This document shows positions 33,369-41,565 of a stretch of DNA of 64,000 nucleotides, piece by piece. The notes beneath the pieces were generated by a model. That model saw only the letters and a program-made list of their open reading frames with translations, was not told the DNA's origin and searched no databases. Position 1 is the first letter of the stretch. Each line of letters starts with the position of its first letter. A program made the position numbers and the translations under genes. Source of the stretch: Kosakonia sp. SMBL-WEM22 (GTDB lineage Bacteria; Pseudomonadota; Gammaproteobacteria; Enterobacterales; Enterobacteriaceae); assembly GCF_014490785.1 (NCBI RefSeq), contig NZ_CP051488.1:1-64000 (forward strand), read 5' to 3'.

Positions 33369-34748
33369 TTACCACCAGGCTTCCCACATCGCGCCGATGT
33401 TGAGCGAGTCGAGGGAGGTATCGTTGGTGCCGTTGACGCGTGCGGTGCGTTTGTTATCCACTTCGCCGCCGGTCACGTAGAAGCGCAGCATCGGGCGGAA
33501 CTCCGGCCCCATCGCAATAGAGATATTCTGCGATAGCGTAGCTTTCCAGCCGTGGTTGTCGCCGCCATCATCATAATCCACGCGCTGGTAGCCCAGCTCC
33601 AGCCAGGTTGAGTGCACATCGTTCCACCAGTGCATCGGGCGAACAATTGCACCGTAGTTGCGGCGGTTGTCCGACTGTATGCTGCTGTTGTCGTAATCAT
33701 GGAAGGCGAGCAGGTAATCCACCTGAGTTTGCTGGGTGAATTTATAGGTCCCTTCAAAGCTGGTGTAGATGGTTTTCAGATCGTCGGTTTTGTTAAAGAC
33801 GCTGTTGTCCGAGTTATCGGAGTAGCGGGCGATCAGCTTGTTGATGCCGCTGTCGTAGGTATGGCTCAGCACCGCGCCGCCCTGCCAGGCGTGCAGGCGC
33901 TCGTCGCGATCCACCGCTTTCGAGTCAAAGCCGTAGTTGGCATAAATCTCCAGATCGAGCGGGCCGACTTTCATGCCGTGCACTTTGGAGGTGACCGCAT
34001 AGTTGCCTTTATCGCCAACGTTAGAGCTGCCGGTACAGGTGATGCGCGACGGATTAGATTCATCCTCCAGCACTTCCGGGCTACAGGATTCGATGGAGCC
34101 AACGGCGGCAACGTCAAACTGCACGCCGCCAATGTCGAAGTTTTTCACCCCCGCGCCCTGGCCATCGTGGTTCATCCAGAAGTAGTCGTTGATTCCCTGT
34201 TGTGGACGCTGGTGGAAATCACGCCCCGCCCAGAAGTAGGCGTTAGGGTTGGAGGCCAGCAGATTAGTCACGCCAGCGTAGGCTTTTTTCAGGTTAACTT
34301 CATCGCCCCAGTGATCGAACATCACGTTGATGTCCCAGATCGCGCCGTTATCGCCTTTGAACGCTTTCGAAAGCTGGAATTCGCCGCCGTTGCCTTCGTT
34401 GCCAAGACGACCAATTGCCGACGCGCCGTTGTAGGAGCCGTCAACGCCGACATATTTCTGATCGCCGGACTGGTAGTGCGCGCCATAGCGGGCATAACCG
34501 GTAAATTTCACGCCGTAAGGGATCGCCATATCGGGCGTTTGCGCCGCGCTTTGCGGCTCAACCACCACATCGGCTTTTTTATTCATCGCGGCGTCCATTT
34601 TCGCCTGGCGTTCCGCCAGCGCTTTATCCACCGCTTTTGCGACAATGGCGTCAATTTGCTCTTGCGTAAACTCCTGGGCGAGGGCGGAACCAGAGCAAAG
34701 TGTAGCCGCAACCGCCAGCGCCACTGGAAGTTTTTTATTTATCTTCAT
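33369..34748 (-). CDS. LamB/ScrY-type outer-membrane carbohydrate porin
   Basis: This 459-residue outer-membrane porin has a signal peptide (KKLPVALAVAATLCSGSALA, cut before QEFTQ), a short N-terminal coiled-coil stretch (about 25-60, KAVDKALAERQAK) as in ScrY/BglH, then an 18-strand maltoporin barrel (YGVKFTGYARYGAHYQSG) ending in aromatic WEAWW for BAM recognition. It is the last gene of the beta-glucoside operon, 145 bp after the EIIA gene. It should admit beta-glucosides or oligosaccharides to the periplasm. Two Cys residues (SIESCSPEV and RITCTGS) may form a loop disulfide. Confidence 0.9.
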   Translation of the reverse strand: MKINKKLPVALAVAATLCSGSALAQEFTQEQIDAIVAKAVDKALAERQAKMDAAMNKKADVVVEPQSAAQTPDMAIPYGVKFTGYARYGAHYQSGDQKYVGVDGSYNGASAIGRLGNEGNGGEFQLSKAFKGDNGAIWDINVMFDHWGDEVNLKKAYAGVTNLLASNPNAYFWAGRDFHQRPQQGINDYFWMNHDGQGAGVKNFDIGGVQFDVAAVGSIESCSPEVLEDESNPSRITCTGSSNVGDKGNYAVTSKVHGMKVGPLDLEIYANYGFDSKAVDRDERLHAWQGGAVLSHTYDSGINKLIARYSDNSDNSVFNKTDDLKTIYTSFEGTYKFTQQTQVDYLLAFHDYDNSSIQSDNRRNYGAIVRPMHWWNDVHSTWLELGYQRVDYDDGGDNHGWKATLSQNISIAMGPEFRPMLRFYVTGGEVDNKRTARVNGTNDTSLDSLNIGAMWEAWW

Positions 34749-34892
34749 GGTTATCTCAATATAGTAAGTTGTTCTCAGACAATAACCTTCCGCTCCGTTA
34801 CAGAGAGGAATATTGCCATCATCAAAACAGACTGCTTTATTTTATTAAGTTGGGTACAGACGTATTAAGATTTACCGTAATCACTTCTCCAT

Positions 34893-35198
34893 TCAGTTAC
34901 GCTGATAAAGCTGAACGATCTCCTCAGATAATTCACGAGCTAATAACGACGTCATTAAATGGTCCTGCGCATGCACCATAATTAAGGTCATCGGCTGGCG
35001 GCCTTCGCCAGCATCCTGTTCGATTAATTTGGTTTGCATCTGGTGCGCCTGGCGCGCATAGCCATCGGCCTCTTTCAACAGCAGTTTCGCTTCATCAATG
35101 TTGCCTTCGCGCGCGGAGCGCAGGGCTTCAAAGCAGAGGCTGCGCGACTGCCCGGCGTTGACGATAATCTCCATTACCGCCTCTTCAAGTGCGACCAT
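34893..35198 (-). CDS. PTS lactose/cellobiose-family EIIA component
   Basis: A cytoplasmic trimeric phosphocarrier of 101 residues. The phospho-accepting His is in LIMVHAQDHLM near residue 74-79. The start MVALEEAVMEIIVNAGQSR follows AGGA; the in-frame TTG three codons upstream lacks correct spacing. It lies 5 nt after the GH1 gene stop. It passes phosphate from HPr to the EIIB encoded at 37951. The family is that of ChbA/CelC. Confidence 0.93.
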   Translation of the reverse strand: MVALEEAVMEIIVNAGQSRSLCFEALRSAREGNIDEAKLLLKEADGYARQAHQMQTKLIEQDAGEGRQPMTLIMVHAQDHLMTSLLARELSEEIVQLYQRN

Positions 35199-35203
35199 AA
35201 TTT

Positions 35204-36595
35204 TCAATCCTGAGTAGTGAAACCATTATTCTCAGCGGTGGTGGCAAACCACTCTCCGCTTTTTTTAACGGTGCGTTGTTGGGTGTCGAGATCTAATTGC
35301 ACAAAACCGTAGCGGTTTTTATAGGCATTACACCACGACCAGTTATCAATAAAGGTCCACATATGGTAGCCAAGACAGTTGCTGCCTTCGCTAATCCCTT
35401 TATGCAGCCAGATAAGGTGATCGCGAACGAAATTAATTCGGTAGCTATCGTTTATTTGGCCATTTTCAATAAACCGCTGTTCATTCTCGACACCCATACC
35501 GTTTTCAGAAATAAAACAGCGCGGGTTACCGTAATTAATGCGCAGGTTGGTGAGAATATCGTAAATACCCGGTTCATAAATTTCCCACCCGCGATAAGGA
35601 TTCATTTTACGGCCCGGCATATCGTAATAATCAAACAACCACTCCGGCATAAACGGTGATTCGGGATTGACCGCGCTCTCCCGGCACTTTACCCGCCGCG
35701 GCTGGTAATAGTTGATGCCGAGTAGATCGATCTTCCCTTCTGCGATCAGCGCAATATCCTCCGGCTGGCAGGCGGGCAGCTGATTGTGCTCTTTCAGCAG
35801 CGCCACCAGGTCAGCGGGATACTCGCCACGCAGTACCGGGTCGAGAAAACTGCGGTTAAACAGTAAGTCAGCGTAGTGCGCCGCTTTCACATCCGCCGGG
35901 TGCTGCGAACGCGGATAGGAGGGCGTCAGGTTGAGCACAATGCCAATCTCACCGGGATGATGCCCGGCGCGAAAGGCGCGCACCGCGCTGGCGTGAGCCA
36001 GCACCGTGTTGTAGGCCACCGTGGCCGCACGTTTAAAATCGACCACGTTCGGGTAGTGGAAATCGTAAAGATACCCGCCTTCCACCGGCACAATCGGCTC
36101 GTTGAAGGTGAACCAGTGATGCACGCGATCGCCGAACAGCTCAAAGCAGATCTGTGCATAGCGGCTGAAGGCGTCGACCACCTCGCGGCTCTCCCAGCCG
36201 CCTTTCTCCTGCATCACCATCGGCATATCGAAGTGGAACAGGGTAATAAACGGCGTAATACCCTGCGCCAGCAGTTCGTCAATCACGCTGTTATAAAACG
36301 CTACCGCCTGCGGGTTCACCTCGCCGGTACCATCCGGGATAAGGCGCGCCCAGCTCAGCGAGGTGCGAAAGCTGTTGTGCTTAAGCTGTTTGAGCAGGGC
36401 GATATCCTGCCGCCAGTGGCGGTAGAAAGTCGAGGTCTGCTGCGGCCCCACCTGCTGATGAAAACGCCACGGCTGACGGGCAAACCAGGCATCCCACGTG
36501 GTGGCACTTTTGCCGCCCTGTTCGCTTTCCCCTTCGGTTTGCAGTGCAGAGCAGGCGCTGCCCCACCAGAAGTTTGCGGGAAATTGATATTTCAT
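35204..36595 (-). CDS. 6-phospho-beta-glucosidase, glycoside hydrolase family 1
   Basis: This GH1 enzyme splits phosphorylated beta-glucosides (such as cellobiose-6P) imported by the linked PTS. It has 463 residues. The N-terminal signature is FPANFWWGSACSALQTEG, the acid/base Glu is in HHWFTFNEP near 173, and the nucleophile Glu is in CFISENGMG near 366. The WSWCNAYKNRYGFV segment includes Lys and Tyr typical of phosphate-binding loop 8 in 6-phospho-enzymes. It lies 12 nt after the EIIC gene in the same operon. Confidence 0.95.
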   Translation of the reverse strand: MKYQFPANFWWGSACSALQTEGESEQGGKSATTWDAWFARQPWRFHQQVGPQQTSTFYRHWRQDIALLKQLKHNSFRTSLSWARLIPDGTGEVNPQAVAFYNSVIDELLAQGITPFITLFHFDMPMVMQEKGGWESREVVDAFSRYAQICFELFGDRVHHWFTFNEPIVPVEGGYLYDFHYPNVVDFKRAATVAYNTVLAHASAVRAFRAGHHPGEIGIVLNLTPSYPRSQHPADVKAAHYADLLFNRSFLDPVLRGEYPADLVALLKEHNQLPACQPEDIALIAEGKIDLLGINYYQPRRVKCRESAVNPESPFMPEWLFDYYDMPGRKMNPYRGWEIYEPGIYDILTNLRINYGNPRCFISENGMGVENEQRFIENGQINDSYRINFVRDHLIWLHKGISEGSNCLGYHMWTFIDNWSWCNAYKNRYGFVQLDLDTQQRTVKKSGEWFATTAENNGFTTQD

Positions 36596-36607
36596 TACCG
36601 GCTCCTT

Positions 36608-37939
36608 TTAATTACTGCTGACGGTTTCCGCCATCGGGGCGCTGCTCTGCGCGGCTTTTTCCTCTTCTGCTTTCATCAGCGAGTGCTCGTAAGCGCGCAG
36701 GAAAGGCAGATACATCAGGGCGGACATCACCATACAGACCAGGCACATCACCAGCGGGCTAAGGGCCCAGTTTGCCGCCCATGAAGCACCGATTGGCGCA
36801 GGCGTTGTCCACGGCGTCAGGGAGACCACCTGTGCCAGCAGCCCCATTTTGGTGGCGGTCCAGGCGAGTACGGCATTAATCAGCGGAACGCAGACAAACG
36901 GCACAAACAGCATCGGGTTCATGATGATCGGCGCGCCAAAGAGAATCGGTTCGTTGATGTTAAAGAAGCTCGGCACCACACCCATTTTGCCAATGGTACG
37001 CAGATGCGTAACGCGGCTGCGCAGCAGCAGGAAGGCCAGCGGCAGCGTGGAGCCGACGCCGCCAATCAGCAGATAGTGATCCCAGAAGCCCTGCAGATAG
37101 ACGTGCGGCAACGCTGCGCCCGCCGCCAGAGCGGCCTGGTTCGCGGAGAGGTTGGCCATCCAGAACGGGTTCATGATGCCGGTGACAATCAGCGAGCCGT
37201 GGATGCCGGCGAACCAGAAAATCTGGCACAGCAGCACAGAGAGCAGCACCGCAGGCAGCGAGTCGGAAGCAGATACCAGCGGCTCCAGCAGGTGCATAAT
37301 CGCCTGCGGCATAATCATGCCGGTTTGCGCTTCGATAAAGAGGTTGAGCGGGTGCAGCGTGGCGATAATCACCAACACCGGAATGAGGATCTCAAACGAG
37401 CGGGCGACGCCGGTCGGGACCTCTTTCGGTAGGCGAATCGTGATTTTGTGCTGCTTCAGCCAGGCATAAACCCGTGACGAGTAGATCGAGGTGATCAGCG
37501 CAGTAAAGATGCCCTGGCCCGAGAGATACTGCGTCGAGATGGTGCCATCTTTGTAAGGCGCGGCAACCAGCAGAAAGGCCATAAACGCCAGCAGGCCGGT
37601 CATCACCGGGTCGAGATTAAACTGGCGACCGAGACTGGCACCAATACCGACAGAGATAAAAAAGGTCATCACCCCCATGCTGAGGTTAAACGGCAACATC
37701 AGCTGTTCGCGGTATTCGGTGGAGAAATCGAGCCACGCGCGGGCGAAGCCGACGGTGGTATCCGCTGAAAAGGGCGGGAAGATAAACACCAGCATAAACG
37801 AGCCGATGATCATAAACGGCAGCGCGGCGGTAAAGCCGTCGCGAATGGCGATAACGTACTTTTGCTGACCCAGGCGACCGGCCAGCGGCGTGATGCTTTG
37901 TTCAATCACCGTAATCATGGATTGGTAGAGGGAACGCAT
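36608..37939 (-). CDS. PTS lactose/cellobiose-family EIIC permease
   Basis: The membrane channel subunit of the PTS has 443 residues and about ten TM helices. Family motifs include the N-terminal YVIAIRDGFTAALPFMIIGS and FFNINEPILFGAPIIMNP, with the catalytic-loop Glu in NEP. A charged C-terminal tail (LMKAEEEKAAQSS) follows the last TM. It lies between the EIIB (11 nt) and GH1 genes. It should take up and phosphorylate cellobiose-like beta-glucosides. Confidence 0.95.
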   Translation of the reverse strand: MRSLYQSMITVIEQSITPLAGRLGQQKYVIAIRDGFTAALPFMIIGSFMLVFIFPPFSADTTVGFARAWLDFSTEYREQLMLPFNLSMGVMTFFISVGIGASLGRQFNLDPVMTGLLAFMAFLLVAAPYKDGTISTQYLSGQGIFTALITSIYSSRVYAWLKQHKITIRLPKEVPTGVARSFEILIPVLVIIATLHPLNLFIEAQTGMIMPQAIMHLLEPLVSASDSLPAVLLSVLLCQIFWFAGIHGSLIVTGIMNPFWMANLSANQAALAAGAALPHVYLQGFWDHYLLIGGVGSTLPLAFLLLRSRVTHLRTIGKMGVVPSFFNINEPILFGAPIIMNPMLFVPFVCVPLINAVLAWTATKMGLLAQVVSLTPWTTPAPIGASWAANWALSPLVMCLVCMVMSALMYLPFLRAYEHSLMKAEEEKAAQSSAPMAETVSSN

Positions 37940-37950
37940 AAGAACACCTT

Positions 37951-38265
37951 TTAATGTGCCGCTTCAATCAGCGACAGAGCATAGTCCAGTACCTCGTCGC
38001 CACGTTGCATGCCGTAATCCATCGGGTTGATGGGTTGAACCGGAATGCCCTGGGCGGCGGCCTTTTCTGCCAGTGTTTTTAACATGTATTTAACTTGTGG
38101 ACCGAGAAGCACGACCTGGTAGCGCGGGAACTGCAAATCAAACTCCGCTACGCCGTACGCGTCGATCTCAACCGGAATATCGCGGGCTTTCGCCGCCTCT
38201 TCCATTTTTCTGACCAGCAGACTGGTGGACATACCGGCTGAGCAACACAACATGATCCTGAACAT
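37951..38265 (-). CDS. PTS lactose/cellobiose-family EIIB component
   Basis: A 104-residue phosphocarrier starting MFRIMLCCSAGMSTSLLVRK; the second Cys (residue 8) in the P-loop CSAGMSTS is the phosphorylation site. LLGPQVKYML and VQPINPMDYG are family features (ChbB/CelA). It is the first gene of the operon EIIB-EIIC-GH1-EIIA-porin, and its start lies 54 bp from a LacI-type operator. Confidence 0.94.
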   Translation of the reverse strand: MFRIMLCCSAGMSTSLLVRKMEEAAKARDIPVEIDAYGVAEFDLQFPRYQVVLLGPQVKYMLKTLAEKAAAQGIPVQPINPMDYGMQRGDEVLDYALSLIEAAH

Positions 38266-38318
38266 CGTTAACCGTCCTCGAAGTGTAAAAAGTTATTGCG
38301 GAGACGATTGGATATCAT

Positions 38319-38336
38319 ATGGAAACCGGTTTCCAT
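38319..38336. promoter_or_regulatory. LacI-family operator O1 of the beta-glucoside operon
   Basis: ATGGAAACCGGTTTCCAT is a perfect 18-bp palindrome with the central CG step typical of LacI/GalR operators. It lies 54 bp before the EIIB start, where it can block the promoter. Confidence 0.85.
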
Positions 38337-38352
38337 GAATTCGCCGTAGAAG

Positions 38353-38368
38353 TGTGATAGCTATCAAT
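38353..38368. promoter_or_regulatory. Possible CRP site between the operators
   Basis: TGTGATAGCTATCAAT has a perfect left half TGTGA and a partial right half (TCAAT for TCACA) with 6-bp spacing. It lies between the two operators of a PTS operon, where CRP control is expected. Confidence 0.5.
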
Positions 38369-38443
38369 ATCTGTAAATAATAAGGCTGAGTTATTGGATT
38401 TCCGTCACGAAATTGCGCCTTTTTAATAAGCGAAACGACGCAA

Positions 38444-38462
38444 ATGGAAAATCGGTTTCCAT
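38444..38462. promoter_or_regulatory. LacI-family operator O2 near the regulator promoter
   Basis: ATGGAAAATCGGTTTCCAT has the same half-sites as O1 with one extra base at the centre. It lies 97 bp before the lacI-type gene. The centre-to-centre distance to O1 is about 126 bp, near twelve helical turns, which suits looping and autoregulation. Confidence 0.75.
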
Positions 38463-38558
38463 GAAAAAAAGAAACGGCTATACTCGCGATGGTTATAGAT
38501 TAGCCATTGCAGTGTCTGTTTTTTTGCGGGCGCGCCTTGCGCCAGCCAGGGGAGAAAG

Positions 38559-39515
38559 ATGTCTACAATCAACGATGTATCACGTTTAGCTGGGGTGTCG
38601 AAAGCCACAGTCTCACGGGTGTTGAGCGGTTCGCGCGGCGTTAAGGAAGCCAGCCGCCTCGCAGTACTGAAAGCGGTCGACGAGCTGAACTATCGGCCCA
38701 ATGTTATCGCCCAGTCGCTGCTCAGCCAGTCGACAGGCTGCATCGGTGTGATCTGCGCGCAAGAGAATGTTAACCAGACCACCGGTTACCTCTACGCGCT
38801 GGAGAAGCATCTCAGCCAGAGCCAGAAACACCTGCTGCTCCGCTTCGCTAACACCCAGGCAGAGGTGATGAGCGCGCTGGACGAGCTCACCTGCGGGCTG
38901 TGTGACGATGTGCTGATCATTGGCGCCCGTTTTCCGCTATCCATTGATGACGAGAATGTGATCCTCGTAGATTGCGTCGAGTCTGCCGATACCACCCTCA
39001 ATAGCATTCAGTTCGATCGCGCTTTTGCCGCCGAAACCGCCTGTAATTACCTGACAAGCCAGGGCCGCCGTCAGATCGCGCTTATTCATCCGCATAATGC
39101 CGCCGCCGAACAGGTGCTGCACGGTTATAAGCTGGCACTGGAAAACAATTTCCTACCCTTTAACCGCAACCTGGTCTTTATGGATGACACCTCATCATCC
39201 GTGGCGCTGCAGGTGCTGCTGAACAACGCCACCACGCTTAATTTCAACGCCCTACTGGTTGCCGATGAGCAGGAAGCGCAGCGTGTGATCCCTCAGTTAC
39301 AGGCGTTTAATAAATCGGTACCGGAAGATATTATGGTCTTTAGCCTTGCCGGCTCGCTGCATCTGCCGGGTATTCCGACAATACCGGCGATTGAATATTC
39401 AATGGATGCGATGGCAGCGCGTATTGTGTCGTGGCTTAATGAGAAAACGCAGAGCGTATTAGGGACATATCGTGTCCGCGGGGATTTAATTATTCCGGAT
39501 GTCAGAAAGCGCTAA
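38559..39515 (+). CDS. LacI-family regulator of the beta-glucoside operon
   Basis: This 318-residue repressor has the LacI HTH (STINDVSRLAGVSKATVSRV at 2-21) and hinge (YRPNVIAQSLLSQSTGCIGV). It is followed by a periplasmic-binding-protein-like effector domain. It is divergent from the PTS operon, with two matching operators in the 293-bp gap. The likely inducer is a phosphorylated or free beta-glucoside. GGGGAG supplies the SD. Confidence 0.93.
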   Translation: MSTINDVSRLAGVSKATVSRVLSGSRGVKEASRLAVLKAVDELNYRPNVIAQSLLSQSTGCIGVICAQENVNQTTGYLYALEKHLSQSQKHLLLRFANTQAEVMSALDELTCGLCDDVLIIGARFPLSIDDENVILVDCVESADTTLNSIQFDRAFAAETACNYLTSQGRRQIALIHPHNAAAEQVLHGYKLALENNFLPFNRNLVFMDDTSSSVALQVLLNNATTLNFNALLVADEQEAQRVIPQLQAFNKSVPEDIMVFSLAGSLHLPGIPTIPAIEYSMDAMAARIVSWLNEKTQSVLGTYRVRGDLIIPDVRKR

Positions 39516-39522
39516 ATAACAG

Positions 39523-39543
39523 GCCTCCAGCGGGAGGCTTTTT
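39523..39543 (+). terminator. Rho-independent terminator after the LacI-family gene
   Basis: GCCTCC/GGAGGC with the loop AGCG is followed by five T. It lies 8 nt after the stop codon. Confidence 0.9.
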
Positions 39544-39715
39544 AATGTTATATCGAATAAGAATACTCTTTCCGGCGGTTAACCTCTCCCAAACTCTCCT
39601 TTCACTATTGAAATATAAAATTAAATAAACAAATCTATAACACAACGATTTTAAGAGAATTAATCGCTATCGAGTGATACCAGTAAAATCCATTCTTTTT
39701 ATAAGGAAGGTAGCT

Positions 39716-40159
39716 ATGCGGTACTCGACTATATGTGAGTCAGGAATAAAAATCCTGTTCGCCTTTATTATAATAACGGTCGCCATGCCTGCGGATTCAC
39801 ATATTCAGAAGCCTGCATCCGCCGCCATCGTTCAGCTGTCAACGGATTCATCCATCGCCCTTCCTTTTGCTGGCCGTAATACCGCAGCCAGACCTTTCTT
39901 GCGTATCGCTGGCGAAAAGCAAAAAAATATCGACCATGATGGGCTAAGGCATCGGGATTATTTCCGTAACCTGACGGAGTGCCCTCTCTCATGCGATCTG
40001 TGCGCATCCTGCTGCACCTGTTTTATAGGCTCTGGCGTTCGTCTTTCACGGCTGACCAGCTACAGCGTGCCGTTAAAACCAGAGAAGAGAAGTTATTCCG
40101 GTGATATCGAATGGTTTTCCCCCTGCTGCCACACTGTGCGAATGGCGGCGTGTTATTGA
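39716..40159 (+). CDS. Hypothetical exported Cys-rich protein
   Basis: I do not recognise this 147-residue protein. The start follows a strong SD (AAGGAAGG, 7 nt). An N-terminal hydrophobic segment (KILFAFIIITVAMPADS) looks like a signal peptide. The C-terminal half holds ten Cys residues, including the cluster CPLSCDLCASCCTC near 103-116. The gene lies in AT-rich DNA and is followed by a terminator at 40224-40249. The opposite strand has a 79-codon ORF over the same stretch, so coding on this strand is favoured but not certain. Confidence 0.45.
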   Translation: MRYSTICESGIKILFAFIIITVAMPADSHIQKPASAAIVQLSTDSSIALPFAGRNTAARPFLRIAGEKQKNIDHDGLRHRDYFRNLTECPLSCDLCASCCTCFIGSGVRLSRLTSYSVPLKPEKRSYSGDIEWFSPCCHTVRMAACY

Positions 40160-40223
40160 ATTGAGAGTGCGTTTTTTCATATACCCTGCGTTGATGGTCT
40201 GACTTGTACGACTTGTTAGATTT

Positions 40224-40249
40224 GCCGGTCTGTGGACCGGCTTTTTTTT
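40224..40249 (+). terminator. Rho-independent terminator before a small ORF
   Basis: GCCGGTC/GACCGGC with the loop TGTG is followed by eight T. It can end the transcript of the Cys-rich gene. It lies 33 nt before the next ORF, so it could also act as an attenuator. Confidence 0.88.
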
Positions 40250-40281
40250 GGCAGGTCGCCGCAGAGCCAAGGAGAAGTGTC

Positions 40282-40491
40282 GTGGAAAAGAGAGAGAGCA
40301 TCTGGAAAGTTGCCGGCATAACTAATCTCGCCAGCCGCCTCTATTGTCCGCTGGTCTCCCTGACGGATGGTCGCGTATTTCGCACCGTCCGGCTGGAGCT
40401 TGATGGGGATCGGTTGAGATATATGACGTTACGCGAGATAGAGGTGGTGGCAGTAAGTCTGATTAAAAATCAGGCAGATGAGAAATCCTGA
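40282..40491 (+). CDS. Hypothetical protein, 69 residues
   Basis: This is a short ORF with a GTG start after a good SD (AAGGAGAA, 7 nt from the start). It begins MEKRESIWKVAGITNLASRL, is rich in beta-strand-like residues (PLVSLTDGRVFRTVRLELDG), and ends with a helix (TLREIEVVAVSLIKNQ). I see no known domain, TM segment or signal. It lies behind a strong terminator. The function is unknown. Confidence 0.5.
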   Translation: MEKRESIWKVAGITNLASRLYCPLVSLTDGRVFRTVRLELDGDRLRYMTLREIEVVAVSLIKNQADEKS

Positions 40492-40517
40492 AACAGGCAA
40501 ATATGCAAAAATAAAAT

Positions 40518-40587
40518 GCATTCGTCTGGGCACTACCTTCAGCGTAAAACGAAGGCTGGGAATGACCCACAATGCCCAGACGAATGC
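40518..40587. repeat. 15-bp perfect inverted repeat with nested hairpin
   Basis: GCATTCGTCTGGGCA (40518-40532) and TGCCCAGACGAATGC (40573-40587) are perfect arms. The 40-bp interior holds a second hairpin, CCTTC-10 nt-GAAGG (40536-40555). On the minus strand the stem is followed by ATTTTATTTTT, so it may be the terminator of the LuxR-type gene, or a structured RNA. Confidence 0.7.
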
Positions 40588-40678
40588 GTTCTGAAAGCAC
40601 AAAAAAGATTATTGAAATATAGCGACATACCCGTATGCCATAAAGCCCTGGGTTTCACTATCAGACAAAATAACCTGC

Positions 40679-41518
40679 TCAGTGAGCGTTCTCATCATTA
40701 TCTTTTTTACACCTTTCATGACAGGGTAAATTACATTTATCAGATTCTGAATCGTAACAGAAATGGTATAGCGGACAGGTTTCGCAAAGCGCTCTCTCAT
40801 TGTTACAACGCGTTTTGTAAATATGATTAAGGCATTCGTTATCCTGGTTTTTATCCTCGACGCTTAATACCCTGATTAACTCGCGTGAAGACATGGTATG
40901 TTCAATTTTTTGCGCGAGTTGCGATTTATAGGCGTAAATCGTTTTGATTTGCAGACTTTTTAACTCCGCGATTTTCTGGATGGAGAAACCAGCAATAAGC
41001 AGTCGCAGCGTGTTAATTTCATTAGGCGTGGCGCCCAGTAAATAAAGTCGGTGATAGATCTTATCCTGAATCTCTTTATATAACGTTTGCCTGTCATAGA
41101 GCAGATTCATCATTCTTGGGCGCATAATGCCTGGTGAGAGACAGACCGGCGAGCGATCCACACGCATTGCGGTCTCTATCTCCGCGCGCGTCAGAGTAAT
41201 CAGTTTCGAATGCGTTATGCAGCGCTTCTCTTCAAAATAAAATTCAGCAACAACTTTGTCATTAAGATGGATTTTCCGCGCGGTAAAGAAAACCGCGCGC
41301 AGGCGTGAAGTCGAGGCAATCGCCGCAATAAGTAATACTTTGCGGTGTGGTGAAGCATCAATAATTAAAGGGAGGGAGGTGTTTTTATGCAGAACCTCTA
41401 AAAGCTTCTGCTCATCCTGATATATTTTTATAACGATATAACTGTTTTTTTCAAAAAAAGCAGTGATGGCCAGGAGCGCAGGCCACGAATAGCTAAAGAC
41501 GATGATCTCAGCAGACAT
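40679..41518 (-). CDS. LuxR-type transcription regulator with Cys-rich C-terminal tail
   Basis: This 279-residue protein has an N-terminal receiver-like region (IIVFSYSWPALLAITAFFEK, then IIDASP) lacking an obvious phospho-acceptor set. A LuxR HTH lies near 170-225 (LGATPNEINTLRLLIAGFSI, then KTIYAYKSQLAQKI). After the HTH there is an unusual tail with Cys spaced C-x6-C-x2-C-x5-C-x7-C-x3-C-x3-C (RCNNERALCETCPLYHFC and following), a plausible Zn or Fe-S site. It lies in AT-rich DNA next to a Wzz-like gene. The targets are unknown. Confidence 0.8.
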   Translation of the reverse strand: MSAEIIVFSYSWPALLAITAFFEKNSYIVIKIYQDEQKLLEVLHKNTSLPLIIDASPHRKVLLIAAIASTSRLRAVFFTARKIHLNDKVVAEFYFEEKRCITHSKLITLTRAEIETAMRVDRSPVCLSPGIMRPRMMNLLYDRQTLYKEIQDKIYHRLYLLGATPNEINTLRLLIAGFSIQKIAELKSLQIKTIYAYKSQLAQKIEHTMSSRELIRVLSVEDKNQDNECLNHIYKTRCNNERALCETCPLYHFCYDSESDKCNLPCHERCKKDNDENAH

Positions 41519-41565
41519 ACAAAACTCCCTTTATTTACACCTGCAAGTACGAGGGGTACTTCCTT

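Noticed and set aside
39768..40007. 79-codon minus-strand ORF opposite the Cys-rich gene
   Set aside because: It has no signal, SD or recognisable motif; the plus-strand frame has a strong SD and a signal-like start. Not excluded completely.
40516..40830. 104-codon plus-strand ORF
   Set aside because: It runs through the inverted repeat and then antisense to the end of the LuxR-type gene, and has no SD.
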